DNA of 8,631 nt from Aquirhabdus sp. (GCA_030151145.1 JASLEL010000377.1:1-8631), one strand, 5' to 3'. Shown: positions 1 to 6,466, counted from the first letter of the stretch. Notes: generated by a model not told the origin, from the sequence alone. Made by a program: numbers and translations.

Positions 1-22
1 AATACGAAAACTGTCCTAAGCC

Positions 23-50
23 AAAAGCCCTGTTTCCCGACAGGGCTTTT
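23..50 (+). terminator. Rho-independent terminator of the gene left of the window
   Basis: An 11-bp perfect stem is seen: 23-33 pairs with 40-50 around a 6-nt loop (34-39). The G/C-rich core AGCCCTG/CAGGGCT is followed by four T. No coding frame fits positions 1-22, so this most likely ends a rightward gene that lies just outside the window. The A-run on the left arm means it could also stop leftward transcription. Confidence 0.85.
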
Positions 51-87
51 GTGTATCGTGGAGATCACAAATTCATCATGAACAAAA

Positions 88-110
88 TCTGCATCTCGAA
101 AAAGAGCAGA
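88..110 (+). repeat. Small hairpin in the ygiD leader
   Basis: TCTGC (88-92) pairs with GCAGA (106-110). After a one-base bulge, TCT (94-96) pairs with AGA (103-105) around the loop CGAAAA. It lies 25 nt before the ygiD start codon, so it would be in the 5' leader or next to the promoter. It has no T-run, so it is not an intrinsic terminator. Any regulatory role is inference. Confidence 0.4.
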
Positions 111-135
111 GTTTCATGTAACGAGAAAATTTACT

Positions 136-912
136 ATGACAACCTCAAAAATGCCTGCTGTCTTTATCGGCCACGGCAGTCCCATGAATACGCTGGAAAC
201 CAATCGCTTTACCGAGGTCTGGCGGCGCTTAGGTGAGACATTGCCGCGTCCGAAAGCCATTCTCATGGTCTCGGCCCACTGGTATACGCGTGGGATTGGT
301 GTTACGGCGATGTCTGAGCCACGCACCATACATGACTTTGGTGGCTTTCCGCAGGCGCTATTTGATGTACGCTATCCGGCGCCCGGTAGCCCTGAGCTTG
401 CCCGCGAAGTGGCGACGCTGCTTGAGCCGCTTCCGGTTACGCTGGATCAGGGCTGGGGACTGGACCATGGTACATGGTCAGTGCTGGCGCATATCTATCC
501 AGAGGCTGATATCCCGGTCATTCAGCTGAGTATGGATGCACAGATGAGTCCGGCGGAGCATGTGGCGCTTGCCCGTAAGCTCAATGTCCTGCGTGAGCAG
601 GGCGTGATGATCATGGGCAGTGGTAATGTTGTGCATAACCTTGGCGTGATAGATTGGTCCAATCGCGAGGGCGGCTTTGACTGGGCCGTCGCATTTAACG
701 ATGCGATTCGTACCGCAGTAGAGGCTAAAAACGTCGAAGGTCTGGCGAATTATCCGGTCTATCCAGGCGCACGCTTAAGCGTACCGACAGCCGAGCACTA
801 TCTGCCACTGCTGTATGTGATGGCGCAGGCAGATGATGAAGACCCAGTGTCGATCATTACGGATGGATTGGTGATGGGCTCGATCAGTATGCTGGCGGTG
901 CAGGTGGGGTAA
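136..912 (+). CDS. ygiD: YgiD-type class III extradiol ring-opening dioxygenase (4,5-DOPA dioxygenase family)
   Basis: The 258-aa cytosolic protein belongs to the LigB/DODA superfamily. Characterised members (E. coli YgiD, plant DODA) open the ring of L-DOPA at the 4,5-bond using a metal ion. The family landmarks appear in order: GHGSP (12-16, His13), SAHW (46-49, His48), LDHGTW (109-114, His111), GSGNVVHNL (161-169, His167) and TAEHYLPLL (218-226, His221). These histidines match the expected metal and active-site positions, and the length is normal. The ATG at 136 is chosen because the conserved GHGSP motif starts about 11 residues later, as in relatives; only a weak purine-rich sequence (ACGAGAA, 121-127) precedes it. 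The gene stands alone, between the terminator at 23-50 and the one at 939-971. The family call is firm. The natural substrate is not shown, since many bacterial members lie outside any known DOPA pathway. Confidence 0.9.
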   Translation: MTTSKMPAVFIGHGSPMNTLETNRFTEVWRRLGETLPRPKAILMVSAHWYTRGIGVTAMSEPRTIHDFGGFPQALFDVRYPAPGSPELAREVATLLEPLPVTLDQGWGLDHGTWSVLAHIYPEADIPVIQLSMDAQMSPAEHVALARKLNVLREQGVMIMGSGNVVHNLGVIDWSNREGGFDWAVAFNDAIRTAVEAKNVEGLANYPVYPGARLSVPTAEHYLPLLYVMAQADDEDPVSIITDGLVMGSISMLAVQVG

Positions 913-938
913 GGTATTTAGAGTCTGCGTGAGGTGTG

Positions 939-971
939 AAAAAAGCAGATGCCACAAGCGTCTGCTTTTTT
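939..971. terminator. Bidirectional intrinsic terminator between converging ygiD and rsmD
   Basis: An 11-bp perfect stem is seen: AAAAAAGCAGA (939-949) pairs with TCTGCTTTTTT (961-971) around an 11-nt loop. Read rightward it ends ygiD with six T, and read leftward the A-run becomes the U-tract for rsmD. The rsmD stop codon (complement of 970-972) lies partly inside the stem base, so the two converging units share one very compact terminator. Confidence 0.92.
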
Positions 972-1551
972 ATTGGGTTGGGGTATCGGTTGCGATGTTC
1001 GTCGTATCTGCCTGTCGGCTAAACAGCCCGGCATATACGCTACCGGCCTTGGCAGCTTTGATCTGCTGCCAGTGCGCAGGCAGGCCGATGCTGTCGAGTG
1101 GGCGGTCGGCTTCGACATAGATGAGGGCATCGGTGCTGAGCTTGCTTTCATAGAGCGCAGCCAACTCTTGCCAGAGATTTAAGGCATAGGGCGGATCAAG
1201 GAAGACCAGATCATAGGGACCTTTTAATTGGCTCACCGCTGCTTGCGCCGTCTGATTCACCACACGCACACGTTCAGCCTTAAGCTCCTCCAGTGCTGCG
1301 ACGAGGAGCTTGGCTTGCTGCTTGTGCGGCTCGATCAGGGTGAGCGATGCTGCACCGCGAGATAACGCTTCTATCCCCAAAGCCCCTGAGCCTGCGCACA
1401 GGTCCAGCACATGCCGACCGGTGATATCCCACATCAGCCAGTTAAACAGGGTCTCGCGTACGCGGTCCGGCGTCGGACGCAACCCTTCGATACTGGCAAA
1501 GCGGATCAGACGCCGCTTCCAGATCCCACCGATGATACGTACCTGATTCAT
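970..1551 (-). CDS. rsmD: 16S rRNA (guanine(966)-N(2))-methyltransferase RsmD
   Basis: The 193-aa protein is a SAM-dependent Rossmann-fold enzyme. The family transfers a methyl group to N2 of G966 in helix 31 of 16S rRNA, near the P site, during 30S assembly. Seen in order are the N-terminal RIIGG..K (5-13), the family signature RPTPDRVRETLFNWL (25-39), SAM-binding motif I DLCAGSGALGIEALSRGA (50-67), an acidic residue after beta-2 (IEP, 73-75) and the catalytic DPPY (119-122). Length is typical. A short Thr/Ala-rich tail (181-193) follows the fold. The ATG begins 3 nt after the mrdA stop codon (TGA-CCC-ATG on the minus strand), so the gene is probably translated by coupling with mrdA. A weak purine-rich stretch (GGCGGA) lies inside the mrdA end. 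Many bacteria carry rsmD beside ftsY or coaD, so the position behind mrdA is lineage-specific. Confidence 0.97.
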   Translation of the reverse strand: MNQVRIIGGIWKRRLIRFASIEGLRPTPDRVRETLFNWLMWDITGRHVLDLCAGSGALGIEALSRGAASLTLIEPHKQQAKLLVAALEELKAERVRVVNQTAQAAVSQLKGPYDLVFLDPPYALNLWQELAALYESKLSTDALIYVEADRPLDSIGLPAHWQQIKAAKAGSVYAGLFSRQADTTNIATDTPTQ

Positions 1552-1554
1552 GGG

Positions 1555-3612
1555 TCAGTCCGCCGTAGGTTCGCTGGGCGCGGCATCGATGACTTCGGTG
1601 CTGACGCTAGAGGCGTTGGCTGGGGCGGTTTTTTTATTATCGGTCTTGCTGTCTTTCTTGGTCTCTGCGGGTGCTGAGGCGACGGCGGTCGACGGCTGAC
1701 CGGCCGACATCAGGCCAACGCTTTCGACCGGGATCGGCTCAGGCTTGATCGGGTCTTTGGCACGGCGATGGATGGCATAGTCAAACATCGCCCGCGCAAT
1801 TGGGGCGGCCGTACTGGCGCCATGCTTACCGTTTTCGACGATGATGGCGACGGCGATCTGCGGGTCATCAGCCGGAGCAAAAGCGGTGAAGAGCGCATGG
1901 TCCAGCTGACGCTTGGAGAGGGCGCTTTCATTGTATTTTTTGCCTTGGGCGATACTGACCACCTGCGCGGTACCGGTCTTACCCGCGATGCGGTAGCCCG
2001 ACAGACCATAGCCGATGCCGCGTGCCGTCCCATGGGTGACCACGCCGACCATGGCTTCACGCATGTGCAGCCAGTCTTCGGGTTTGCCGTTGAAATTGAT
2101 GCGACCATCAGGGTGATTGACCACGGTATATGGGGTCGGACCTTTGGTATTCAGCAGCACATGCGGACGGATATGATAGCCCTGATTGGCCATGATCGAG
2201 ACGGCGGTCGCCAGTTGCAGCGGTGAGGTGAGAAAATAGCCCTGACCGATCCCCAAAGAGATGGTTTCACCCGGCAACCAGTTGGCTTTGCGCTTGGTGC
2301 GCTTCCACTCCTGTGATGGATAGAGGCCGCTCTTTTCACCCGGCAGGTCGATGCCGGTCTTGCTGCCAAAGCCAAACTGGGTCATCCACTCGTGCATACG
2401 GTCAATGCCCATGCGATAGGACAGTACATAAAAGAAGGTGTCGCAGGAGACAGCGATGGCTTTCTCAAGGTCCACCGTGCCGTGACCGCGTTTGGCATCG
2501 TCACGGAACAGATGCGAGTCACCCGGCAGGTGGAACGAGCCGCCGTCATAAATGTGGGAATCCCAGTCGATCAGACCAAAGTTGATGCCGCCCATGCCTT
2601 CATAGGGTTTGATCGTCGAGCCGGGTGGGTAGAGACCCTGCAGCACGCGGTTAAATAGTGGCTGGTCGGGGTCGTCACGCAGAGCCGCATAGGCGTCGCT
2701 CTTGATCCCAGCAATAAAGGGGTTAGGGTCGAAGGACGGATTGCTGACGAATGCCAATACCTCACCTGTGCGTGGGTCCATGGCGACGACCGCGCCGCGA
2801 CGACCCGCGAGCTGGTCATAGGCGATCTTCTGCAGACCGTAATCGATGGACAAATACAAGTCATTACCGCGTTGGGCGTCGGTCTTGCCGAGCTGGCGCA
2901 GCACTTCACCGTGCGCATTGGCTTCGACGTACTGATAGCCCGGGGTGCCGTGCAGCAGGTTTTCATAGTATTTTTCGACCCCGATCTTGCCGATCAGGTC
3001 GGTACCGGCATAGGCCTGTTTGTCCAGCGCAGCCTGCTCTTTGTCATTGATCCGGCCGACATAGCCGATGACGTGGGCAAACAGGCCACCATAAGGGTAG
3101 AAACGGGTCATCTTGGTCTGGATCGACACCCCGGGGAACTCATGCTTACGCTCGCTAAAGCGGGCGATTTCCTGTTCGTCGAGATCAATCTTGAGTGCGG
3201 TCGGGTTCATCTTGCCGCTGACCTTGGCGCGACTGGTAAAGCGTTCGATGTCTTCGGGACGCAGGTCTAGCACCGGCGTCAGGCGCTGGAGCGTGTCATC
3301 TATATCAGGCACATCCTCCAGATTGACCATCGCGGTAAAAATCGGATGGTTGTCAGCCAAGAGAATGCCGTTGCGATCATAAATATAGCCACGCGTCGGC
3401 GGAATGGCCTGTAGCTTGATGCGATTTTTGTCGGATTCGGTGGTGAAATAGTCGTATTGCTGAATCTGCAGATGCATGTAGCGGAAAAACAGCGCCCCAA
3501 AACAGGCTGCCACCAGCAGTACAGCCATAAACAGTCGCCCGCGAAAGAGATTACGCTCTGACGCAATGTCTTTAAGCGGGATGGGGCGTCTGAATTTGGG
3601 GAAGCGCGTCAT
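1555..3612 (-). CDS. mrdA: Penicillin-binding protein 2 (peptidoglycan D,D-transpeptidase of the elongasome)
   Basis: The 685-aa inner-membrane protein is a class B PBP that cross-links peptidoglycan during lateral wall growth with RodA and MreB. It is the target of mecillinam-type beta-lactams. Seen: a cytoplasmic N-terminus, one membrane anchor (about 28-44), and the pedestal domain with LQAIPPTRGYIYDRNG (67-82) and HVIGYVGRINDKE (180-192). The transpeptidase domain carries PPGSTIKPY (nucleophile Ser332, Lys335), SCD (389-391) and KTGTAQV (545-551). SxD rather than SxN is normal for PBP2. Residues 620-685 form a low-complexity Pro/Ala/Lys/Thr tail on the periplasmic side, longer than in E. 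coli and like that recalled for Acinetobacter. The ATG at 3612 gives a normal N-terminus, with no in-frame Met until residue 29, but no Shine-Dalgarno sequence is visible before it. The downstream partner is rsmD, not rodA. Confidence 0.98.
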   Translation of the reverse strand: MTRFPKFRRPIPLKDIASERNLFRGRLFMAVLLVAACFGALFFRYMHLQIQQYDYFTTESDKNRIKLQAIPPTRGYIYDRNGILLADNHPIFTAMVNLEDVPDIDDTLQRLTPVLDLRPEDIERFTSRAKVSGKMNPTALKIDLDEQEIARFSERKHEFPGVSIQTKMTRFYPYGGLFAHVIGYVGRINDKEQAALDKQAYAGTDLIGKIGVEKYYENLLHGTPGYQYVEANAHGEVLRQLGKTDAQRGNDLYLSIDYGLQKIAYDQLAGRRGAVVAMDPRTGEVLAFVSNPSFDPNPFIAGIKSDAYAALRDDPDQPLFNRVLQGLYPPGSTIKPYEGMGGINFGLIDWDSHIYDGGSFHLPGDSHLFRDDAKRGHGTVDLEKAIAVSCDTFFYVLSYRMGIDRMHEWMTQFGFGSKTGIDLPGEKSGLYPSQEWKRTKRKANWLPGETISLGIGQGYFLTSPLQLATAVSIMANQGYHIRPHVLLNTKGPTPYTVVNHPDGRINFNGKPEDWLHMREAMVGVVTHGTARGIGYGLSGYRIAGKTGTAQVVSIAQGKKYNESALSKRQLDHALFTAFAPADDPQIAVAIIVENGKHGASTAAPIARAMFDYAIHRRAKDPIKPEPIPVESVGLMSAGQPSTAVASAPAETKKDSKTDNKKTAPANASSVSTEVIDAAPSEPTAD

Positions 3613-3645
3613 GAGGATGAGTGCAAAGATGGTCTATATAAATCA

Positions 3646-3661
3646 CAAGCATGCATGCTTG
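3646..3661. repeat. 16-bp perfect palindrome upstream of mrdA
   Basis: CAAGCATGCATGCTTG is identical to its reverse complement. It lies 34 bp upstream of the mrdA start, next to the A/T-rich TATATA (3635-3640), which could serve as a minus-strand -10 box; no good -35 box is visible at the right spacing. The symmetry and position fit an operator that controls mrdA, but no regulator is identified. Confidence 0.45.
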
Positions 3662-3736
3662 CGTGAGGCAACTGCCGGGTGTTCTACCGATGACTATTCT
3701 GCCGATCACAAAGTCAGGTGAGATGAATCACGTGGC

Positions 3737-3775
3737 CTGCACTGCCAGCAGATGCAACAAAGGTAGGCAGTGTAG
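3737..3775. repeat. Inverted repeat with 10-bp arms in the mrdA upstream region
   Basis: CTGCACTGCC (3737-3746) pairs with GGCAGTGTAG (3766-3775), nine Watson-Crick pairs and one G-T, around a 19-nt loop. No T-run follows on either strand, so it is not a standard terminator. It could be an operator, or a leader hairpin of a long mrdA transcript. Confidence 0.45.
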
Positions 3776-3924
3776 CGGCTGGCGTAGGGACTGACAATCT
3801 GCTTTGTTCGGCAAGACAGGTTTTGTTGACCCCAATTCACAAAAATAATCGTAGCGATATGATTCTCTGCATACGCGATGGTCATCTGATTGAACTGAAT
3901 ATTCTGTGCAAAGCTGTTATTTTT

Positions 3925-3935
3925 GCTTGGCAAGC
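3925..3935. repeat. Short palindrome over the -35 box of the beta-barrel gene promoter
   Basis: GCTTG-G-CAAGC has perfect 5-bp arms around one central base and covers the candidate -35 TTGGCA (3927-3932). Its half-site CAAGC is the same pentamer that ends both arms of the palindrome at 3646-3661. A repressor site is possible; the shared pentamer could also be chance. Confidence 0.3.
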
Positions 3936-3954
3936 GGATGATTTCTGTTAAAGT
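3927..3954 (+). promoter_or_regulatory. Candidate sigma-70 promoter for the beta-barrel gene
   Basis: The -35 TTGGCA (3927-3932, 4/6 to TTGACA) and -10 TAAAGT (3949-3954, 4/6 to TATAAT) are separated by 16 bp in an A/T-rich stretch. Transcription would start near 3961 and give a leader of roughly 245 nt before the start codon at 4208. This is the best rightward promoter I could find in the intergenic region, but it is unconfirmed. Confidence 0.4.
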
Positions 3955-4207
3955 GCGTGGCAAGATGGAGTTTTGTTGGCCTGAAGGATTGGGTCTACGT
4001 TGTTTATTGGGTGTTACAAGCGTTGAGCAGATCTTCATAAGTTGTCATGATGTTGCATTAGGATAGTGATGTCACGCTCCTGCCATGCGGATGAAGCTGA
4101 TCAGAACAATATGAATAATGTCATCGGTCTTGCGGCTGTCATGGCCCAGATACAGTGTGCGGTTGCGCCTGTCGATCTGACCGGAAAAAGGTGAGAAGAG
4201 GAATCTC

Positions 4208-4900
4208 ATGGAAGCGAAGTTAGCAGTAAAGTTGTTCGAACAGGCGGGTGTTGAGGGTGTGTTCAAGCCGCGCCGGATTCAGGGTAAGTCTGGTTCTGGT
4301 GTTCGGGTCTGGTGTGCCGCCAGTGTACTGGCACTCGTATCGACCGTGGCTTATGCCGATGGCAGTACCGATACTGCCAGTGTCGCGGCGGATGGTGCGC
4401 CCGGTGGGCCGGCTTCAAAACCGAATAATTTTGTTGATCGGACCTATGATGATTGGGGGTTGAATCATACCCGTACCGACAATCTGCACAAGTTTTATGT
4501 CGGTGTGGGTGATACTAACTCGCTGCTGCATGCCAATGTCGAGATGCCGACGCGCTTTGGTCATGTCTATGTGAATGTCGGAAAGTTTTTTGCGGGTGGT
4601 AATGGCGCGGCGCAAATCGGTTTTCGTATGCCTTACCACTATATGAATGAAAAAGATAACGATGGTTTTTATTTGGGTGCCTATGCCGGTGATGTCGTGA
4701 ATAGCGGCATTGATGGCAAGCAGGTCAACCGGCTGGGCGGTGCTTTGGAGTTGTCTTATCTGCTCATGGATCGGACCAGTCTGACGTCATTTAGCGTGGC
4801 GATCGGCGCGGCGCAGCGCAACAGCGGCGGAAATCCCGACGAGCAGAAAGTGACGCCGATGCTGATGTTCGGTGCGAGCTGGGGCTTCGGCATTTTTTAA
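4208..4900 (+). CDS. Uncharacterised exported protein, predicted small outer-membrane beta-barrel
   Basis: The 230-aa frame is not a family I recognise with confidence. The N-terminus has a long polar/basic stretch (1-34), a hydrophobic core (about 35-47) and an AYA|DG cleavage site after residue 50, which fits Sec export. The mature part starts with a Ser/Ala/Gly/Pro-rich linker (51-75). Eight alternating hydrophobic/polar segments follow, near 94-102, 105-114, 117-129, 134-145, 153-164, 174-187, 192-201 and 216-230, and the chain ends in aromatic Phe230. That is the usual layout of an eight-stranded outer-membrane barrel, possibly of the YfaZ type. The ATG at 4208 is supported by AGAGGA (4197-4202) five bases upstream. 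A GTG at 4259 would give a more ordinary 33-aa signal peptide but is poorly preceded by a ribosome-binding site. The gene has its own terminator and stands alone. Confidence 0.72.
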   Translation: MEAKLAVKLFEQAGVEGVFKPRRIQGKSGSGVRVWCAASVLALVSTVAYADGSTDTASVAADGAPGGPASKPNNFVDRTYDDWGLNHTRTDNLHKFYVGVGDTNSLLHANVEMPTRFGHVYVNVGKFFAGGNGAAQIGFRMPYHYMNEKDNDGFYLGAYAGDVVNSGIDGKQVNRLGGALELSYLLMDRTSLTSFSVAIGAAQRNSGGNPDEQKVTPMLMFGASWGFGIF

Positions 4901-4959
4901 AGCTGATGTCATGATAAGACGGCAAAATAGCCGCCAGAAAGAGATGAGTGGTTGATTTT

Positions 4960-4983
4960 GGGCTCCTTTTGGAGTCCGTTTTT
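4960..4983 (+). terminator. Intrinsic terminator of the beta-barrel gene
   Basis: GGGCTCC (4960-4966) pairs with GGAGTCC (4971-4977), seven pairs with one G-T, around a TTTT loop. The stem is followed by G and five T (4979-4983). It lies 60 nt after the stop codon at 4900. Confidence 0.85.
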
Positions 4984-5122
4984 CAGGGGGCGTTGTCTGT
5001 GACTATATCGGGTATGGTGCTTGCACTTGTGCCTGGATATGCATAGGGGATGATGCTTGTGGGGCAGTGACACCGGAACATGCCTTACAGTCGTTTTATT
5101 ATTTGAGTGGGTCGTTTTTTAT

Positions 5123-6466
5123 ATGCTTCAGAGTTTTTCTCAGCTTTTGATGGGTTTCTGGCAGCTGTTGGCCACACGTCTACATGACGTCCTGCACGGG
5201 GATCAGTTCTGGGTCTACGTGACCATTGCGCCTGTTGCTGCGATCGTGACGTGGATGCACGTCTGGATGGCACTCAAGATGATGTTTTACCCCATCAAGT
5301 TTTTTGGGGTACGTATCGGACCGATTCCTTTGGGCTGGCAGGGGATTGTCGCACGCAAGGCGGGCAAAATCTCCGGCATCATTACCGACCAGACCCTCTC
5401 CAAACTGGGCTCCCTGCATGAGTTCTTTCATGCCATGGACCCGGATGAAATGGCCAAGCTGATCGGTGATGAAATCGCCGAGGAACTGGAGTACCTCATC
5501 GACGAAGTGATGATGGACCGTAATCCGACCCTGTGGGAAAACCTGCCGTATTCGATCAAGCGCCGCATCTATGAACAGGCCCACAAGCAGATGCCGCTGG
5601 TGATGCGCGACATCGTTAACGAACTGACCTTCAACGTTGAAAGTCTGGTCGACATGCGCGAAATGATCGTCAACAAGATGGAAAACGACCGCGCCCTGAT
5701 GGTGCAGATGTTCATTAAGGTTGGCAGTAAAGAGATTGACTTCATCTGGCACATCAGTGCCGTGATCGGATTTATTTTCGGTCTGATGCAGATGCTGATT
5801 TTCCTGATCGTGCCATGGCACTGGACCATCATCTTCTGGGCGGCGCTGTGGGGCTTCCTTACCAACTGGATCGCGATTTCCATGGTGTTTAATCCCATGG
5901 AGCCGATCTATATTCGCTATCCCAAGCTGTTCCGCTTCAGCAAGCGTGTCCCGTTTATCATTCCGGTAGTGCCACAGATAGGCCGGATTGCGTGGCAGGG
6001 CGTCTTTATGAGTCGCCAGCGCGAAGTATCCGAGGTGTTTGCCGAAGTGGTGACGCAGGAGCTGATCACGGTCAAGAGCATCATGAGCGAGATGATGTAT
6101 GGTGCCCGTCAAAACAAGACCCGCCGCATCATCAAGCGCCATATCAATATGGTCATGGATTCACCGCTCTTGCGCACGGTACTGCAGGTCAGTATTGGAC
6201 CAACCGAGTATGCGCGCCTGAAGACGGTTATGATCGAGAAGTCGATCGAAGTGACCATGAAGCCGGTGTCTAATCCAGAGCTGAATCGCAGCCGCGGCAA
6301 GAAAATCTTTGATATTTTCTATGAGCGCTTGCTGAAGCTCACGCCGCCGGAGTTCCAGAATCTCTTGCGCCCGGCGTTCCGTGAGGATGAGTGGATTCTG
6401 ATCGTGTTGGGCGGCCTCACGGGTGCGCTGGCTGGTATGATTCAGTATGTTTTTGGTTTCCATTAA
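5123..6466 (+). CDS. DUF445-family integral membrane protein
   Basis: The 447-aa inner-membrane protein belongs to a widespread family of unknown function. Seen: membrane segment 1 (about 29-50), a long charged helical region (about 80-205), two adjacent membrane segments (about 209-229 and 232-256) holding the family-type GFLTNWIAISMVFNP (244-258), a second helical region (about 285-420), and a C-terminal Gly-rich hydrophobic segment (425-445) typical of DUF445 ends. The pattern W..A.KMMFYP (48-57) followed by GWQGIVARKAGKISGIITDQ recurs as W.AISMVFNP (249-258) followed by AWQGVFMSRQREVSEVFAEV, so the protein looks internally duplicated. The start is uncertain. ATG 5123 is chosen because codons before it are atypical (TTA TTA, TGC, ACA). 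A TTG at 5057 has AGGGGA (5045-5050) six bases upstream and would add 22 hydrophobic residues. Terminators at 4960-4983 and 6514-6549 make it a lone gene. No function is claimed. Confidence 0.87.
   Translation: MLQSFSQLLMGFWQLLATRLHDVLHGDQFWVYVTIAPVAAIVTWMHVWMALKMMFYPIKFFGVRIGPIPLGWQGIVARKAGKISGIITDQTLSKLGSLHEFFHAMDPDEMAKLIGDEIAEELEYLIDEVMMDRNPTLWENLPYSIKRRIYEQAHKQMPLVMRDIVNELTFNVESLVDMREMIVNKMENDRALMVQMFIKVGSKEIDFIWHISAVIGFIFGLMQMLIFLIVPWHWTIIFWAALWGFLTNWIAISMVFNPMEPIYIRYPKLFRFSKRVPFIIPVVPQIGRIAWQGVFMSRQREVSEVFAEVVTQELITVKSIMSEMMYGARQNKTRRIIKRHINMVMDSPLLRTVLQVSIGPTEYARLKTVMIEKSIEVTMKPVSNPELNRSRGKKIFDIFYERLLKLTPPEFQNLLRPAFREDEWILIVLGGLTGALAGMIQYVFGFH

Larger units (their letters stand above)
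3613..4207. other. 595-nt intergenic region between divergent mrdA and the beta-barrel gene
   Basis: No credible gene was found on either strand. The longest open frame, 110 codons on the minus strand at 3706-4038, has no ribosome-binding site, no recognisable domain and a Cys/Arg-rich end typical of chance frames. The region does hold the palindrome at 3646-3661, the long inverted repeat at 3737-3775, and a sigma-70-like promoter at 3927-3954 with an overlapping palindrome. Two very short overlapping frames precede the rightward gene (4085-4114 and 4111-4194). It looks more A/T-rich than the flanking genes between about 3830 and 3960. It must contain the promoters for both divergent genes. 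Confidence 0.7.

Noticed and set aside
48..71. TTTGTG...CACAAA inverted repeat resembling a CRP site upstream of ygiD
   Set aside because: The TGTG and CACA halves are 12 nt apart, whereas a CRP site needs 8, and the left arm is part of the upstream terminator tail.
389..391. Possible loss of the SxN motif in PBP2 (residues 389-391 read SCD)
   Set aside because: SxD is the normal form in PBP2 (E. coli has SAD), so this is not a defect. The numbers here are residue positions in the mrdA product, not bases.
1768..2226. 152-codon plus-strand frame opposite mrdA
   Set aside because: It is antisense to the PBP2 transpeptidase domain, and its product matches nothing recognisable.
3706..4038. 110-codon minus-strand frame in the mrdA upstream region
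   Set aside because: It has no ribosome-binding site, no domain, and Cys/Arg-rich composition; best explained as a chance frame in an A/T-rich gap.
4913..4940. Small CGGC/GCCG hairpin just after the beta-barrel gene as a terminator
   Set aside because: It has only 4 bp and no T-run. The hairpin at 4960-4983 is the convincing terminator.
5180..6142. 320-codon open frame on the minus strand, antisense to the DUF445 gene
   Set aside because: The product is His/Asp/Gln-rich with no plausible fold or membrane pattern, as expected for the antisense of a codon-biased gene. The plus-strand frame has clear family motifs.
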